Below are positions 12,313 to 24,381 of a stretch of DNA of 64,000 nt, one piece after another. The stretch's first letter is position 1; each line of letters opens with the position of its first letter. Made by a program: the position numbers and the translations under genes. The stretch comes from Fragum whitleyi (Eukaryota; Mollusca; Bivalvia; Cardiida; Cardiidae): positions 62,577,020 to 62,641,019 of the forward strand of contig OX411548.1 in the NCBI GenBank assembly GCA_948146395.1. Direction: 5' to 3'. The notes beneath the pieces are model-generated. The model did no database searches and was not told where the DNA came from. It saw only the letters and a list, made by a program, of their open reading frames with translations.

Positions 12313-13370
12313 CCTGCATATAATTGATTCAAAGGATAAATGGATAGTGGACATAAGAGAAAATGCAAATCGATGGTTTGCGACCTTAACATAGTAACAA
12401 CTTGAATCAACGAAAAAAACTCGCTTTAGTAGCCCGCACGGAAAATTACAAGCATCATTAGGTATCATGTGAATCTATGTATTTATAGATTCGTGCTAAT
12501 GTCAAATTTTGCAATATTTTCTCGATGTAATTTATCTCCTTAATTGGGTTGTAAAAGTTAGCTTTACACTATTGAGCAATCAATTCGAGTTAAAATAAAC
12601 CTCATTCAATTCTGTCAACGTTAGATTGTCCGTCCGAAAATTTCAACTGTCAAAACCATCAAGTCACCTTGGCAGAATTTATTGTATGTACTAAAGTATT
12701 CCCCGAATTCGCTCCCTTTTTAACATTCAGATGAGCATTTTCTTAAATCTGCAGAAGAATTATCCTTTGTATCAGTACTGCAAAACATGCAATTAAGGCA
12801 CATGCAAATTTCATGTGTCAATACATGTAACCAATTTAATCAAAAATACTATAGAATGAATAATTGCAACCTATCTTTTGAAAAGCTTTTTCAGCGATAC
12901 TGCGATGATAAAACACCATTCAATTTTGTCACCTTTAGACCGCCCCCAAACATCAGGCGCGCACACGTAATGCGTTTTCTGCGTTACATGTAATCTACAA
13001 ATTCAAGTGTCATTTATTTACATACGGCATACTGGGAAAATAAATACCTAGCATTTCTCAGCGCAGATTTTTAAACGAAAATATTTCATTTTAAAATTAA
13101 TTCGATTCCCAGCACTTCGACGACCTTTCCCACATAGAGGTAAGCCTTTGACGCCTCCGTGCTACAAATGATTGAGACGTTATAAAATTCTTTGAAGTGT
13201 CACTCTGCAAATATTTTGTGACGTGTCGCACGTGAAAATACCTTAAATCTACTTTTTTTTTAAAGATTTACTTCTTGTACATTGGTTGATAAGGTAAAGT
13301 TTAGAACTCTGTGCGAAAATTGAAAAATTCGGTTGTCTACGTTTCGGTGAACAATCTGGCAAGGGTTATT
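12313..13370. other. AT-rich spacer, nothing recognised
   Basis: A donor-like GAG|GTAAGC at 13140 follows a 27-bp open stretch, but no linked exon was found. No repeat recognised. Confidence 0.3.
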
Positions 13371-13593
13371 TGAGCCTTTGCGTGACATTTCCAACAATTC
13401 GACATATGGGCTCATTTAAAACATTGAGTAGTCTAGACAGACAGATAATGCAGTCTAAAGATACTTTGACACCTCATCTATCTACATAATGCTTTGTGAA
13501 GACTCTGGTCAGACTGTACGGATGCGGATCCGGCTGACCAGAGTCTTTGCATGCACACATTCAAAATTGTTTGAAATATCACGTACAGGCTCA
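13371..13593. mobile_element. MITE D family, uninterrupted copy
   Basis: Starts TGAGCCTTTGCGTGACATTT and ends GTTTGAAATATCACGTACAG GCTCA. 223 bp, no ORF. It includes GACTCTGGTCAGACTGTACG, a block recurring in other copies. Confidence 0.65.
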
Positions 13594-13751
13594 TTTGATT
13601 TTCTTGAATTTTCGTTTGATTATTGCTGATTTTGTTACTTGAAGGTGATTTTTATCACAATAAATTTCAAGATGGTTGACTTTACACCTACTCTTGTTAT
13701 TGGATGCATTGTATATATTATATCAATATGATCTCAATACATTTGTAATCA

Positions 13752-13992
13752 GGGCCCGGGGTTATAAGACTTTTCTCATTCTCAATTCAAAAATTCTCTA
13801 ATTTCAACTTGAGATAAAGCCGTATTTCTGTTTTAATACTCATTTTAAGGTATTCACATAAAACATACTATTAATAAGTTGTTATAAATAACAACTTATT
13901 AATATTTCATTTTATTTTAAAACTTTTATTTAAATCTAAATTTTGAGAAAATTCTCAGTTGAGCCTGGGAAAAGTATTCTAACCTCGAGTCC
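13752..13992. mobile_element. V-family MITE (GGGCCC..GGTTATAA ends)
   Basis: Ends GGGCCCGGGGTTATAAGACT and an inverted, diverged CTAACCTCGAGTCCT. Centre AATAAGTTGTTATAAATAAC is palindromic. It is flanked by an imperfect 63-76-bp direct repeat (13689-13751 and 13993-14068). Confidence 0.65.
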
Positions 13993-14089
13993 TTATCTTG
14001 TTATTGGATGAATTGTATCATATCACTATGATTTCGTGATCAGTTATCTCCATACATTTGTAATCAGACCACAGGTCAACTGAGCGAAT

Positions 14090-14910
14090 TCGGGATACAG
14101 TTATTATCTCGCCGCTCAAATTTTACTGCATCGGGAGAGCAATGGCGATATCTTTTCTACCTTTCTGTGATCATAACCCTCTACCAATTAAGACTCGAGC
14201 AATTAGGTAAAATATTAAATAAAACCATTTGAACCTAATTGCATGTACCTGGCACTTTATGACACCTTTTTCTCGATGAATGCTTTTACTTTAATTCTTT
14301 GTATTTGGAAGAGGTAAAATTTAATTGCATCGGAAGGACTATGGCGATATCTTTTCTGCGTGCATGTGTCCTGAATCCTCTAGAAGACCAATTAAAACTC
14401 GATCACTTTATATTAATTTTCTGTATATAAATACAGGGCTTGAGCTAGCTTTTTAAATTAGGGAGTCATTGACCCCTTGACCATAAAATTCTAGGTGTCA
14501 AAACTGGTTTTGTGGGGGTCAAAAAAGAGCAAAAGATGAAAAGTTATCAGTCTTTAGTAATCTATATAACTGAATGAAACAACATAAACAATAAAGTGTA
14601 GACACACTTTATTGTTAATGTTGTTACATTTAAATAGATCGTTTGTAATAGAATGGAGAAAATAATTGAACTACATAATCTTTTATATTGCTTAGTTTGC
14701 ACCGCTGGATATTCATTGGGTCAAAATTACCCCCTGCAAGAAATTTTTGAGGGTCAAAATGTGATAGTTGGGAGTCAAAACCCTGGTTTAAAGGTCAAAC
14801 ACGAGCCCTGTAAATATAAGCCTTGAAATGTGAATATCTGACATTTCATGACACCATTTTCTCGATGAGTGACGTTACATTAATTCTTGTTACTCGGTGA
14901 GTAACAGATT
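14090..14910 (+). repeat. ~240-bp tandem repeat interrupted by a hAT-type MITE
   Basis: Units share ATGGCGATATCTTTTCT, ACCAATTAAGACTCG-like and CTTTATGACACCTTTTTCTC-like blocks (about 14130, 14340 and a partial unit after 14811). The second unit is split by the 14434-14810 insertion. Confidence 0.55.
14434..14810. mobile_element. hAT-type MITE (CAGGGCTTG ends)
   Basis: Termini CAGGGCTTGAGC and GAACACGAGCCCTG-type inverted ends match the CAGGG start common in hAT elements. Direct TAAATA flanks both sides. Core AATAAAGTGTAGACACACTT TATT is palindromic. 377 bp, no ORF. Confidence 0.65.
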
Positions 14911-15199
14911 GCATCTAGACATTCCAATTTTGTTGCACTGCAAGAACCATCACAATCTTTTAATCAAATTGTCTCAGGTTGACATTTCTTTACGATGGAA
15001 TTTAGTGATGTTGTATTCTGTCCTATGATCCTAGAGTGCTACTTCTTCACTTAAGAAAATGGATACAATGTTAAATATAATTGTAAAATAAGATAAATAA
15101 AAAAGCAAGTTAATTGAACGGATGACTAAATGCCATTCAATCGCAAGAGCCACAGAAAAAAGTCAAAGTGTAGGGGGACCGGAGGTGGTCCTGCTCCTG

Positions 15200-15441
15200 G
15201 GGGCTGTTTTACTAAACTTCTTACGAAAAAATTAGTCGTAAGCCAAAATCACAAATCGTACCTGGTGTTTACAGTTATTTTTAGATTCTGCCTTGCAATG
15301 TCTCATTGGAATCGTCTTTAGAAGACGATTTCAATGAGATAACGCATGGCAGAATTCTATATTTAGTAACTACTATAGCAGTAAATTTAATTTTTGACTT
15401 ACGCAAAAAATGATCGTAAGACTTTTAGTAAAACAGACCCC
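15200..15441. mobile_element. hAT-type MITE X with 8-bp target duplication
   Basis: TIRs GGGGCTGTTTTACTAAACTT and AGTAAAACAGACCCC inverted. Flanked by TGCTCCTG (15192-15199) and TGTTCCTG (15442-15449), an 8-bp duplication with one mismatch. The centre folds around CGTCTTTAGAAGACG. A diverged copy lies at 29917. Confidence 0.7.
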
Positions 15442-15979
15442 TGTTCCTGATCAAATTGCACAAGCCTCCCAGCCTGAGAAGGCTCGATACTGTTCGCCCT
15501 TCAAAGACGGTCCCACACAAGGTGTGCTAATTTCAGCTGACAAATATGCTTAATGACGACGTGAAAGGTCAGACCCCACCGGATTTCGGGCCTTCTTTGT
15601 TCTATATAAAATTGGACCTTTTTCCGGTGCTTTGGAAGGTTCCACAGTAAGGTTTGACCTTTGGCCTCTTTAGCCCTTCATCTTCATTCAATGTCCTACC
15701 TTTAAGTTAAAAAAAATAGGGAAACTCCCATCAACATTTCAGCTACCCAAGCTTAAGAAGAGGTACCGTCTTTTTTCCACCTATGAAGAGGACAGTTCAT
15801 TTTGGTACGACCCCCACCCGTTATCCGTTCTTTCGCAGAGGTAATCGTACAAGGAGAAGGTCAACTAAAGCGTTAAATCAAAGAAGAGAAGCAAAACTAT
15901 GTGAAAATGACAAAAATGACACTAGGATAACTATTTTACACTTGAAAATAACGTTTCAATGTCGCACTACCTTTTTTAC

Positions 15980-16350
15980 CAGTGAGGTAACTCCGAAATT
16001 AAAATTCACCTCAATCAAAACCATTGTAAACGCTCGCTTAGCATAGCCTTCAATTCATTCAAAGCAAACACTCAAAAGCGCTTCAATATTGTTTGAAACG
16101 ATCAAAACATTTAAAGACCTTATAAGCTGGTTTTGATTGTTTATCGTCTGACTTGACAGGTGAAAACAAACAGAAAAGTAATAACATTCATAATGAAGGG
16201 AAGTAATAAAATATCGATAATTTCGTCAAAAAGGACGAAATTATCGATATTGTATTACTTCCCTTAATTTCATTCAAGACTCTTCCCGAACCCGCACCTC
16301 CCTCATTCCTGAGCCATCACATTGTCAATTTCTCTATGTTACTTACTGTA
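15980..16350. mobile_element. CAGTTAAC-family MITE (diverged)
   Basis: Left side CACCTCAATCAAAACCATTG, palindrome AATATCGATAATTTCGTC with its complement, and right end TACTTACTGTA. The open frame 15783-16046 runs into it and is not supported. Confidence 0.6.
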
Positions 16351-16602
16351 TTCTGATATGCAACTGAACTTTTAATTGGCATCAAAATACTAAGAAATCA
16401 AGCGATAGAATTTCGTTGTTTCGACACCTTAACGTACTGCAACATGCTATCCCACGCGCCTTTCTAGTCTAACACATATATTTCGTCGATTTATATCATT
16501 TCCTAAGAATTTCTTCGTGGAATGAAAATGGCAAATTGTTTTAACAAATCAAAATATACATGAAACCTTTTTATTAAAAAAAACTTAATTGCTTTATAAT
16601 CA

Positions 16603-16628
16603 TTTATTTATTTATTTATTTAATTAAT

Positions 16629-16719
<91 letters not shown>

Positions 16720-16748
16720 TGCATTTATTTATGCATTTATTTATTAAT

Positions 16749-16779
<31 letters not shown>

Positions 16780-16925
16780 TGCATTTATTTATTTATGCAT
16801 TTATGCATTTATTTATTTATGCATTTATTTATGCATTTATTTATGCATTTATTTATTTATGTATTATCTATTCATGCATTTATTATCTATATATGCATTT
16901 ATTCATTTATCTAATTATTTATTTA
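16603..16925 (+). repeat. (TTTA)n microsatellite with TGCA variants
   Basis: More than 300 bp of ATTT repeats. The second half is peppered with ATGCATTT variants, a sign of an old array that has been re-expanded. The 78-residue frame over it is an artefact of the repeat. Confidence 0.9.
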
Positions 16926-17235
16926 ACTCTTGATTTAATAAAACCGACCACATAGTAACAATACCTTTTGTGACTATTTAATTCATTTGATATTGCAATC
17001 GTATTCCTTTACAAAAAGGCAAAAATTTAAAAAGTCTTCGTAAAAAACTAAAGCGAAGAAAACATAACTCATTAGAAACTTAAAGAAAGTTTGAATTATT
17101 CATTTCTCGTTCATTTTATTAAAAATCCTCTAAAAACTATTTAAATTTGAGCCTGTGCTCAACAATTTCAAATAGGCTCATGTATATTAGTTAGCTATAC
17201 ATACACCCAACAATCAGGATTGTTAAGTGTTACTG

Positions 17236-17433
17236 CTGCTGTTGCTGCTACTATTTTTTGTGTTGCTTTTGTTGTTGTTGTTGTTGTTGTTGTTGTTATT
17301 CTATTTATTTCATTTGTTTTTTTTTTGTCTTGTTATGATTGTATTCTAATTAATTTACGATACGATATGAAGTTCTAGAGAATCAAAGCAAAAAATACAT
17401 TTGTCGTTTATTCTTTTGAAACATTTAAGATTG

Positions 17434-17524
<91 letters not shown>

Positions 17525-17545
17525 GTTGTTGTTGTTGTTGTTGTT
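17236..17545 (+). repeat. (TTG)n and (ATT)n microsatellites
   Basis: TTG repeats at 17268-17296, ATT repeats from about 17441 to 17522, and another TTG run to about 17545. Simple-sequence DNA only. Confidence 0.9.
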
Positions 17546-18400
17546 AGTTTGTTTTCTTTCTTTTTACTTTATCTTTTATTTTGTATTTTTTGTACGAGCT
17601 AAACAGTTTGGATTTGATAAAAAATTGGTTTCAAACACTAATGAAACCAAGTTTGAGAAGTCAGCTTTTTGTATGTTTTGTGGCTTTTTTGTACGCTTTT
17701 CCATAATGATGTTCCATAAAGAGATCTCAAATACATAATAACTGAAAATGATAATTTTCTCAGATTTGTTTCGGAAGGTATTTTCTGATTGTATTAACCT
17801 TACATTGAACCATGTCATTTGAATTTAATATTCAAATGTGTGAAGGTCAATTCCTATTCAGCTTTGCCAAGGGCTTTCAAAGAAAAAGATTACGAACGGT
17901 ATAGAATTTGAAATATATTTTGTAAAATGATAAAATTTGAAATAGTAATTTATATTTAAGCATTTTTGCATAGAGGTCAAGTTCGGGTCAAATTAACAAA
18001 GGCATACAAGATAAAGAGCCTAATTACACTGTTATATATGTATGGATCCGCGACGCGCATTCATACAAGAAAGATGCGATAATTTTTTCGTTTCAAACCT
18101 ATATAAAACACCATGTTCGTGTCTTTAAAAAGAATCATTATCAAAAATTAAAAGAAAACGATGATGCGATTCGTAGAAGATTGGTGTTTGGTTTCAGACA
18201 CGGGTGGCATACGACGTCAATCACGTTGAAGTTCCGAGAGCGTGTGATTGTCTTCGGCGGGGAATTTTATCAAAATATAAATCAAAAATGATAGCTTGAG
18301 AGTTGAAGTGGTGAGATTTTTGATACAGATTATAATGAAATGTTCTTGTTTTATCATCCTTTTTACAAGGTTGTCATTTTTTTTATAGATGATGCCGCCC
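17546..18400. other. AT-rich spacer, nothing recognised
   Basis: No shared repeat, coding or RNA signal seen. Confidence 0.35.
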
Positions 18401-18404
18401 TATT

Positions 18405-18656
18405 TCACAAAGATTAGCTGGTGTGGATTTTAAAGTGCCTGGTTGATCCACGAAGACACACAAACAGAAAATGACGTATATTTTATTAAAGGGAGGGAAT
18501 AAATATAGCTCATTTTGTTCATCTTGAACAAAATTAAACATATTGGTTTACCTTCCTTGAATTTCACTCAAAACTCGCTCCACACACTCATTCTATTTCA
18601 TTCCAAAATCATTCAAAATCATTCATTTTGTCAATTCCACGATGTTCTTCACTGTA
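18405..18656. mobile_element. CAGTTAAC-family MITE, left end missing
   Basis: Contains TATTAAAGGGAGGGAATAAA, the foldback TTTTGTTCATCTTGAACAAA and the end TTCTTCACTGTA. Confidence 0.6.
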
Positions 18657-18659
18657 TTT

Positions 18660-19615
18660 TTTCTCCGCCAAAATAATATCTCAAAGCGTTTAAAAAAAAA
18701 GATAAAATGGGCAGAGGTTAGTCAACAATTGATATGTTAAAATTAAAGATTTAATCAAGGGTACACGTATTTGCAATTTTTACCTTAAGGCAAAAATGCT
18801 CACAATCGAGATGTTTCGACAATAGTCAACCTTTGCGTTCTTTACAATCTGTCCTGATTTTAAAGTTTTAACATCGAAATCTTTCACAAATTCGAGTTTT
18901 GATTTAGCGATTTTCGAGCAAACCCTCTATGTTTCGCTTATATTACAATGTGAGAGAGATGCGTATTTAATTTATCTGTGCGCGCTTTTTTTCAAGCGAT
19001 GGAGACCATTTGGTGATTTCATAGAGGTTTGAAACTAAAAACATAACCACACTGTAGGAATACGCGAAGCAAATTCAAACTTTAGAGTGATTAGCTTTTA
19101 AGTCTCATACCACCATGAAAAGAATATTCACTTCATATCTTATTATTCAATAAAATGAGACATTACTCAAGTAAGATTTTTCGATAAATGAAAATATTAG
19201 TGACCCGTCACGCGAAAAGGGACCATCTTGGAACTCCGTAAAAAAAAAATTGAAAAAGAGATTTGTTCTATACAGGCCAACCAGAGGTCGAATTGAAATA
19301 TCCTTTCACTGGAAAGTAGATTGATAATTCTAGATTTAGACACTTAGTGTATTGCGAAAAGTTTCGACTCTAGTCAGTCTGCGCAGTGCGCGCAGTCTGA
19401 CTAGGATCGAAACTTTACACAGACTTTACTTTTCCCAGATGGTAATTCTTTGGGGGTCACATTTCTTTTGGGGCTATTTTGTACGGAAGCTTATTGAATA
19501 ATTGGGTAATGTTTTCATTGAGGAATATAACCAACTTTTCAGCCAATCAGAATGAATTTCACGTTCCTTTATTCATTTAACTTTATATATAGATATATAT
19601 ATACATTATAATTGC
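18660..19615. other. Spacer with one short perfect palindrome
   Basis: A palindrome at about 19362-19416 (TTTCGACTCTAGTCAGTCTG, core CGCAGTGCGCG, then the complement) resembles the internal block of D-family MITEs. The rest is unassigned AT-rich DNA with a TA-rich run near 19590. Confidence 0.4.
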
Positions 19616-19618
19616 GGT

Positions 19619-20023
19619 TACAGTTAAAACATGAAATTGATACTAATTTCGATCAATATCATTCTAAATCGCGAACTCAGCGCTCCATTCATTCATTCCA
19701 TACACTCAATCAAATCGATCAAAAACGCTCTAAAATCATTAGAAAACATTTCCAAATCGGCTAAGACGATCAACATTTGATTCAAATCGATCAATAATTC
19801 TACAAATTTATTGGCTGGTTTGGAATTTAAAGTGTCTGGTTGGTCCATCTAGACACTAATATAGAAAATTACGTATATTTTATTAAAGGGGGGTAATAGA
19901 TATGTAGTAAATTTTATTCATCTTTCAATTTCACTCAAAACTTGCTACTCATACTCTTTCAGTTTCATTCCAAAATCATTCCAAATCATTGAACTTGTAA
20001 AATTCACCATGTTCTTAACTGTC
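19619..20023. mobile_element. CAGTTAAC-family MITE
   Basis: Left end TACAGTTAAAACATGAAATT, right end CACCATGTTCTTAACTG. Carries CGAACTCAGCGCTCCATTC and a GGGGGGTAATAGATATG block. Confidence 0.7.
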
Positions 20024-20306
20024 AGTGAATTTTCGGGTGACATTTTATTCTACAATTTCGATCAAAACCTCTTATCAATGAAATACAATCGGCTCTTGTA
20101 ACCTTCCAATTAACTGCAAACTTCCATTGCTTAAACATTTTTACAGTATTGGCACATACAAAGAAAAGAGTACCGAAATGAATTTGAAAAGTAAACGAAT
20201 TATGTCTTATTCTTTTTACAAATATTATTTTTCGCATTGATCTCTTCAAAAGTTGTGAAAGTTGTAATTTAACAGAGTTTTCGACATCTTACGTTAATAA
20301 CAAAAT

Positions 20307-20735
20307 GAATGTTGAATTGTTCGAAGATGATCGGGTAACAACGGAATGATTCCGACAGATACCGAAGCCGACTAAATTTTCCCGATCTCGTTAATGGCTC
20401 ATTAGGTCTTTAAGATTTCTCTCTTTAGTGGATATGTTATAAATAAGAATATTGAATTGTTCGAAGATGGTCGGGTAACGACGGATGATTCCGACAGATA
20501 CCGAAGTTGACTAAATTTTCCGGATCTAGTTTGCGGCTCATCAGGTCTCTAAGTTTTCTCTCTTTAGTGGATATGTTATGAATTAGAATATTTAATTGTT
20601 CGAAGATGGTCGGTTAACGACGGAATGATTCCGACAGATACCGAAATCGACTAAATTTTTCGGATCTCGTTAACGGTTCATTAGGTCTTTAAGATTTCTT
20701 TTTTTAGTGGATATGTTATAAATTGCTTCAATCAT
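20307..20735 (+). repeat. Three tandem copies of a ~139-bp unit
   Basis: TTCGAAGATGGTCGGGTAAC starts recur at 20320, 20460 and 20599, each continuing with ATTCCGACAGATACCGAAG and TTTAGTGGATATGTTAT. Divergence is low to moderate. No long open frame runs through all three. Confidence 0.8.
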
Positions 20736-20838
20736 TAAAGTGTCTTTGTTCTGAAACCGCATTCATTACTACGACCATTATCCTTGACTTTATCATAACT
20801 TTATTTTAGAAATGAACAGAAAAAGTAACCACAGTATA

Positions 20839-21475
20839 CAGTGAAACTTGTATAAAGCGACTACGAATTGGTCCACCAAAAGTCGGTTTTCAAAGAAAAT
20901 GGTCGCTGAATACACGTTTTTTTTTTACAAATAAGAATCATTATTTTGTTGAATATTTATATTATTGCGAAATTCTAAATATTTTTTTCTGTTAAAACTC
21001 AAAAGAATCGTCTCATTGAGACGATTCAGTTGAGTTTTAACGACATAGGATTCTTTTACGATAACTTTTTATACCAGGATTCTTTTACAATAACTTTTTA
21101 TACCAGGATTCTTTTACAATAACTTTTTATACCAGGATTCTTTTACAATGACTTTTTATACCAGGATTCTTTTACAATGACTTTTTATACCAGGATTCTT
21201 TTACAATAACTTTTTTATACCAGGATTCTTTTACAATAACTTTTTATACCAGGATTCTTTTACAATAACTTTTTATACCAGGATTCTTTTACAATAACTT
21301 TTTATACCAGGATTCTTTTACAATAACTTTTTATACCAGGATTCTTTTACAATAATTTTTATACCCGTGATATCTACTTTTTCAGATAATTCGATTTAAA
21401 GAAGGGATTTTTGAAAACGGAAGCGCAATAAAAGTGGTCGCTTAATATACAGGGTCGCTCGAGCAGGTTTGACTG
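20839..21475. mobile_element. MITE with embedded 29-bp minisatellite
   Basis: Left end CAGTGAAACTTGTATAAAGC after TA; right end GAGCAGGTTTGACTG. Such CAGT-AAAC ends are common in pogo/Tigger-like Tc1/mariner relatives. Inside are a hairpin AGAATCGTCTCATTGAGACG (21003-) and the minisatellite 21048-21366. Confidence 0.65.
21048..21366 (+). repeat. Minisatellite, 29-bp unit, ~11 copies
   Basis: The unit starts GGATTCTTTTACAATAACTT and ends TTTATACCA. Copies differ by only one or two bases or a single T indel, so the array is young. It lies wholly inside the 20839-21475 element. Confidence 0.9.
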
Positions 21476-21479
21476 CATA

Positions 21480-22960
21480 TAAAATCGCGAAGGGGATTCA
21501 AATTTAACTTGGATTAGATATTTCGTTTACTCCTCCATGACAAAAACCTTTTATGTTTTCATGACACCAAAAATAAAAAAAGAATCAGTCAGTCAAGTGG
21601 CTGTTTTTTTAGAGGGGAAAACCTTTTTTTTTTTTCATCTTAAAACAAATATTTTTTATAGTAAAGTCATTCAAAAAAATCTACAGACAAATATTATGTC
21701 GGTTTACCTCTTAGATTTCGTTGCTATGGTTTATAAGTACTTGTATTGACGCGACTTAAAAGATACCTGTGAAATCGCACAAGCAATTGTTTCATAATCC
21801 AAGTTGTCATATGTAACAAAACCCGGATTAAGAAACAGTTGTCTGTATGATAAAGCCTATTCGCCATCTGAAGTCGAAAGAGTAGTATAAGATAAAAAAA
21901 GGGAGTAATATAAACTCGTACCGTTGAAAAAAGGTTAAGCAGCTAGCTTGTTTTGGTAATATATAATTGACTCACAGGGTAGCCAAATTGACACAAATTG
22001 ATAGTTTGTTATAAGTAGAATACACTATTTTGATCTCTCGATTATATAGAAATGAACTGTTATCACCAGTCAAAATACCGCTTTCTACTTTCCTCTATGA
22101 ACAGTATTTGTATATTTGATTACGGGAGCGTAAAAAATTGATTTAGAGTTGATAAATTTATTGTAAAATTATCTCTTTTTTTTTGCTTTTATCAATTCTA
22201 TTCATGAAATTGTTTAAAAAAAAAAAACAACAATAGAAAGTTCATAACCGACCGAAGTAACAACTTGAAACTGCAGCTTATAATAGAAATAATACCACAG
22301 AAGGAAAAAAAAAAAAAAAAAAGATGCCACGAGCATTTTCTCCTTTTTCCGGATTGTCTTTCTTAAACTAAGCCCAGGTTATAAATAAAAATACATTGAT
22401 TCGTACCGAGTATATGATGCTAGAAAGTTCAACTTTGAAGAGAGAGGGCATATTTAAAAATAGAATTAAGACAGAAAGTAAAAGAAGTATGCGAGGTAAT
22501 TCAAAATATCGTTTTTTATTAATTCCCTTTGCCTCAACAATATCTTCGTTTCGATATTTTGATATAGATAAAAAAAAATAACAATAATAATAATAAAGTT
22601 GCGTACTGACTAAAAATTATTCAAAATTGTCTACTTACTTAATAATCCATACGTGAAACGGTGCTATTCTTTCTTGAAAAAATAACTAGTTGGATTAAAA
22701 CTGAACAATCAATGTAACAAATCGAAGTAGAATCAACGAATTCACAAAACATTAAGTACTGCCCCATTCAACATCTTCATGCATCGAGAGTAGGTCACGT
22801 GCCAGCATCTTCAACCAATCATAGAAAAAATGTAGTTAATTTGCATGAAGTGGGAGTCCCTATATTGAACTATTTTACATTTCACCATTGATTCCATCAT
22901 TTTGCTGCAGAAATGTAATACAACATTTGAGGAAAAAAAACTTAACTTGGAACAACCAAT
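21480..22960. other. AT-rich spacer, nothing recognised
   Basis: Poly-A runs at 22218 and 22307 and chance frames only. A CACGTG and a CCAAT-type site near 22797-22822 are isolated. Confidence 0.3.
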
Positions 22961-22965
22961 TTCTT

Positions 22966-23185
22966 GTGAGGTGTCCGTGGTTAAGTGGTAGAGCGTCGGC
23001 CTCTTGACTGAAAGGTCCAGAATTCGATTCCCGGGAGCGACTATCGATCTCGGTTTTCATTGGTCCACACATTCGGCGCGAGTACATGTGAGTTTTCCAG
23101 GTAGCAGAATCGAGGGAGATTTATCTAAGTTGTAAAAAATTGTTTCCCAATCCATGTAAAATAAATAGGTTTAAACAAAACCAAG
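22966..23185 (+). mobile_element. tRNA-derived SINE, type 2
   Basis: The head GGTGTCCGTGGTTAAGTGGT continues with AGAGCGTCGGCCTCTTGACT and a B-box-like ATTCGATTCCCGGG, then a ~130-bp body. A 9-bp CAATTTCTT repeat at 22957-22965 and 23186-23194 is the likely target duplication. The tRNA head resembles a tRNA with a TTG-containing anticodon loop, but it is part of the SINE and not a functional tRNA gene. Confidence 0.7.
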
Positions 23186-23872
23186 CAATTTCTTATTTTC
23201 TCACAAATTGAATATTTTCTAAAGATAGTACTTTATCCTTTCTTTCATTTATTCACTGTTTGAATTGTGGGATTGCTCCCGTCACTGACCAATCAAAACA
23301 TTTTATTAAACAATAAATGCAATGTTGACTTCCGTCAATCCGCTATTTATATAAGACTACTCAATAAATTTAGCGTCTGGAACGTCGTAATTGCAGGCAA
23401 ATTCATGCTTTACTTAACCAATGTTTTGAGCAAATTTGCTCTTACAAAAAAGAAGTAATGGCCACGATCTGAATTGTCGTGTGTAAGGGGAAGGGGCCGG
23501 AGATGGGGGGGGGGGGGGGAGGGGGTCCTTGACATTTTTCCATTTATTTACACCTTCATCTTCTATTAATCTGTACGATAATAAGTTTTTGTTGTCTTGT
23601 ACTGTTTAGTATCTGGTCGGTTAAATGTTGTATCAGAGAAAAATATTTTTTGCTGAATTTTCTCGTTGCAAGACGACAAGCCTTTGGACTAGTTTCAATT
23701 TCAAAGAATGTGAGGAGGATGATATGAGAAGCCTGTTATAGTTCAAAACGTTCAAACATTCTAGTTCAGAAAAAACAAAAGCCTAGCAAATATAGCTTCT
23801 GAAAATTTGTAATGGCGAGATTTTCCTAATCAAAAGACGATATTTAGCGAGAGAAAACAACTAGAGCTTAAG

Positions 23873-24035
23873 TTAAGGTAGTGGACCCGTAATAGCTCTG
23901 CAACCTTTCGGAAGTAATAAACTTTAACAGTGTTAACCGAAGTTTCTAATGATTTTAATTAGGAAACTCGTTCAACATTGTGAAAGTTTATGAGTTCCAA
24001 AATGTTGCGGAACTACTACGGCTCCACTACCTTAA
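23873..24035. mobile_element. TTAA-flanked hairpin MITE W, copy 1
   Basis: 163 bp bounded by TTAAGGTAGTGGACCCGTAA and its complement GGCTCCACTACCTTAA. The core TAATGATTTTAATTAGGAAA folds back. TTAA ends suggest piggyBac- or Kolobok-type mobilisation. A second copy of identical length is at 55532. It lies 85 bp before a SINE. Confidence 0.75.
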
Positions 24036-24120
24036 TTGACATAATCCCCGAACCAAATGCTTGTCACATGCAGACCTTTCCTGGAGTTGAGGCGAATTCC
24101 GGTTGGTCCTTTTCCCAGAG

Positions 24121-24381
24121 CAGCCGCCGTCATAGCCCAGTTGGTAGCGCGACGGACTGTCAATCTAGAGGTCCCGGATTCGATCCCCGTCGGCGGTACT
24201 CATTCTTTCTGACCATTTGCCTCTCACTAATGTGTTGATAATCGTAGACCTACGTGAGATGGAAGCTGGAGGCTAGGAAAAGATGTGGTGGTTAAACTTT
24301 TGAGAGATATACAAGGAATCCATTGTTAGGTGCTCCAGCCGCCGCGATATAACTGAAAAAACATTCTATTCAATCAATCAA
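24121..24381 (+). mobile_element. tRNA-derived SINE, type 1
   Basis: The head reads GCCGCCGTCATAGCCCAGTT with A box and B box GATTCGATCCCC, and the tail is CAATCAATCAA. A 13-bp target-site duplication, CCTTTTCCCAGAG, is perfect at 24108-24120 and 24382-24394. This indicates a young insertion made by LINE machinery. Confidence 0.85.

Noticed and set aside
15671..15843. Exon-like segment LPKLKKRYRLFSTYEEDSSF with TTTCAG before it and AG|GTAATC after it
   Set aside because: The acceptor lacks a good pyrimidine tract, no partner exon was found, and the frame is open only briefly. Left as unproven.
16719..16955. 78-residue hydrophobic frame resembling a membrane protein
   Set aside because: Pure translation of the (TTTA)n/TGCA microsatellite.
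22966..23060. tRNA gene
   Set aside because: The tRNA-like head is followed by a shared SINE body, recurs at 25448, and has target duplications.
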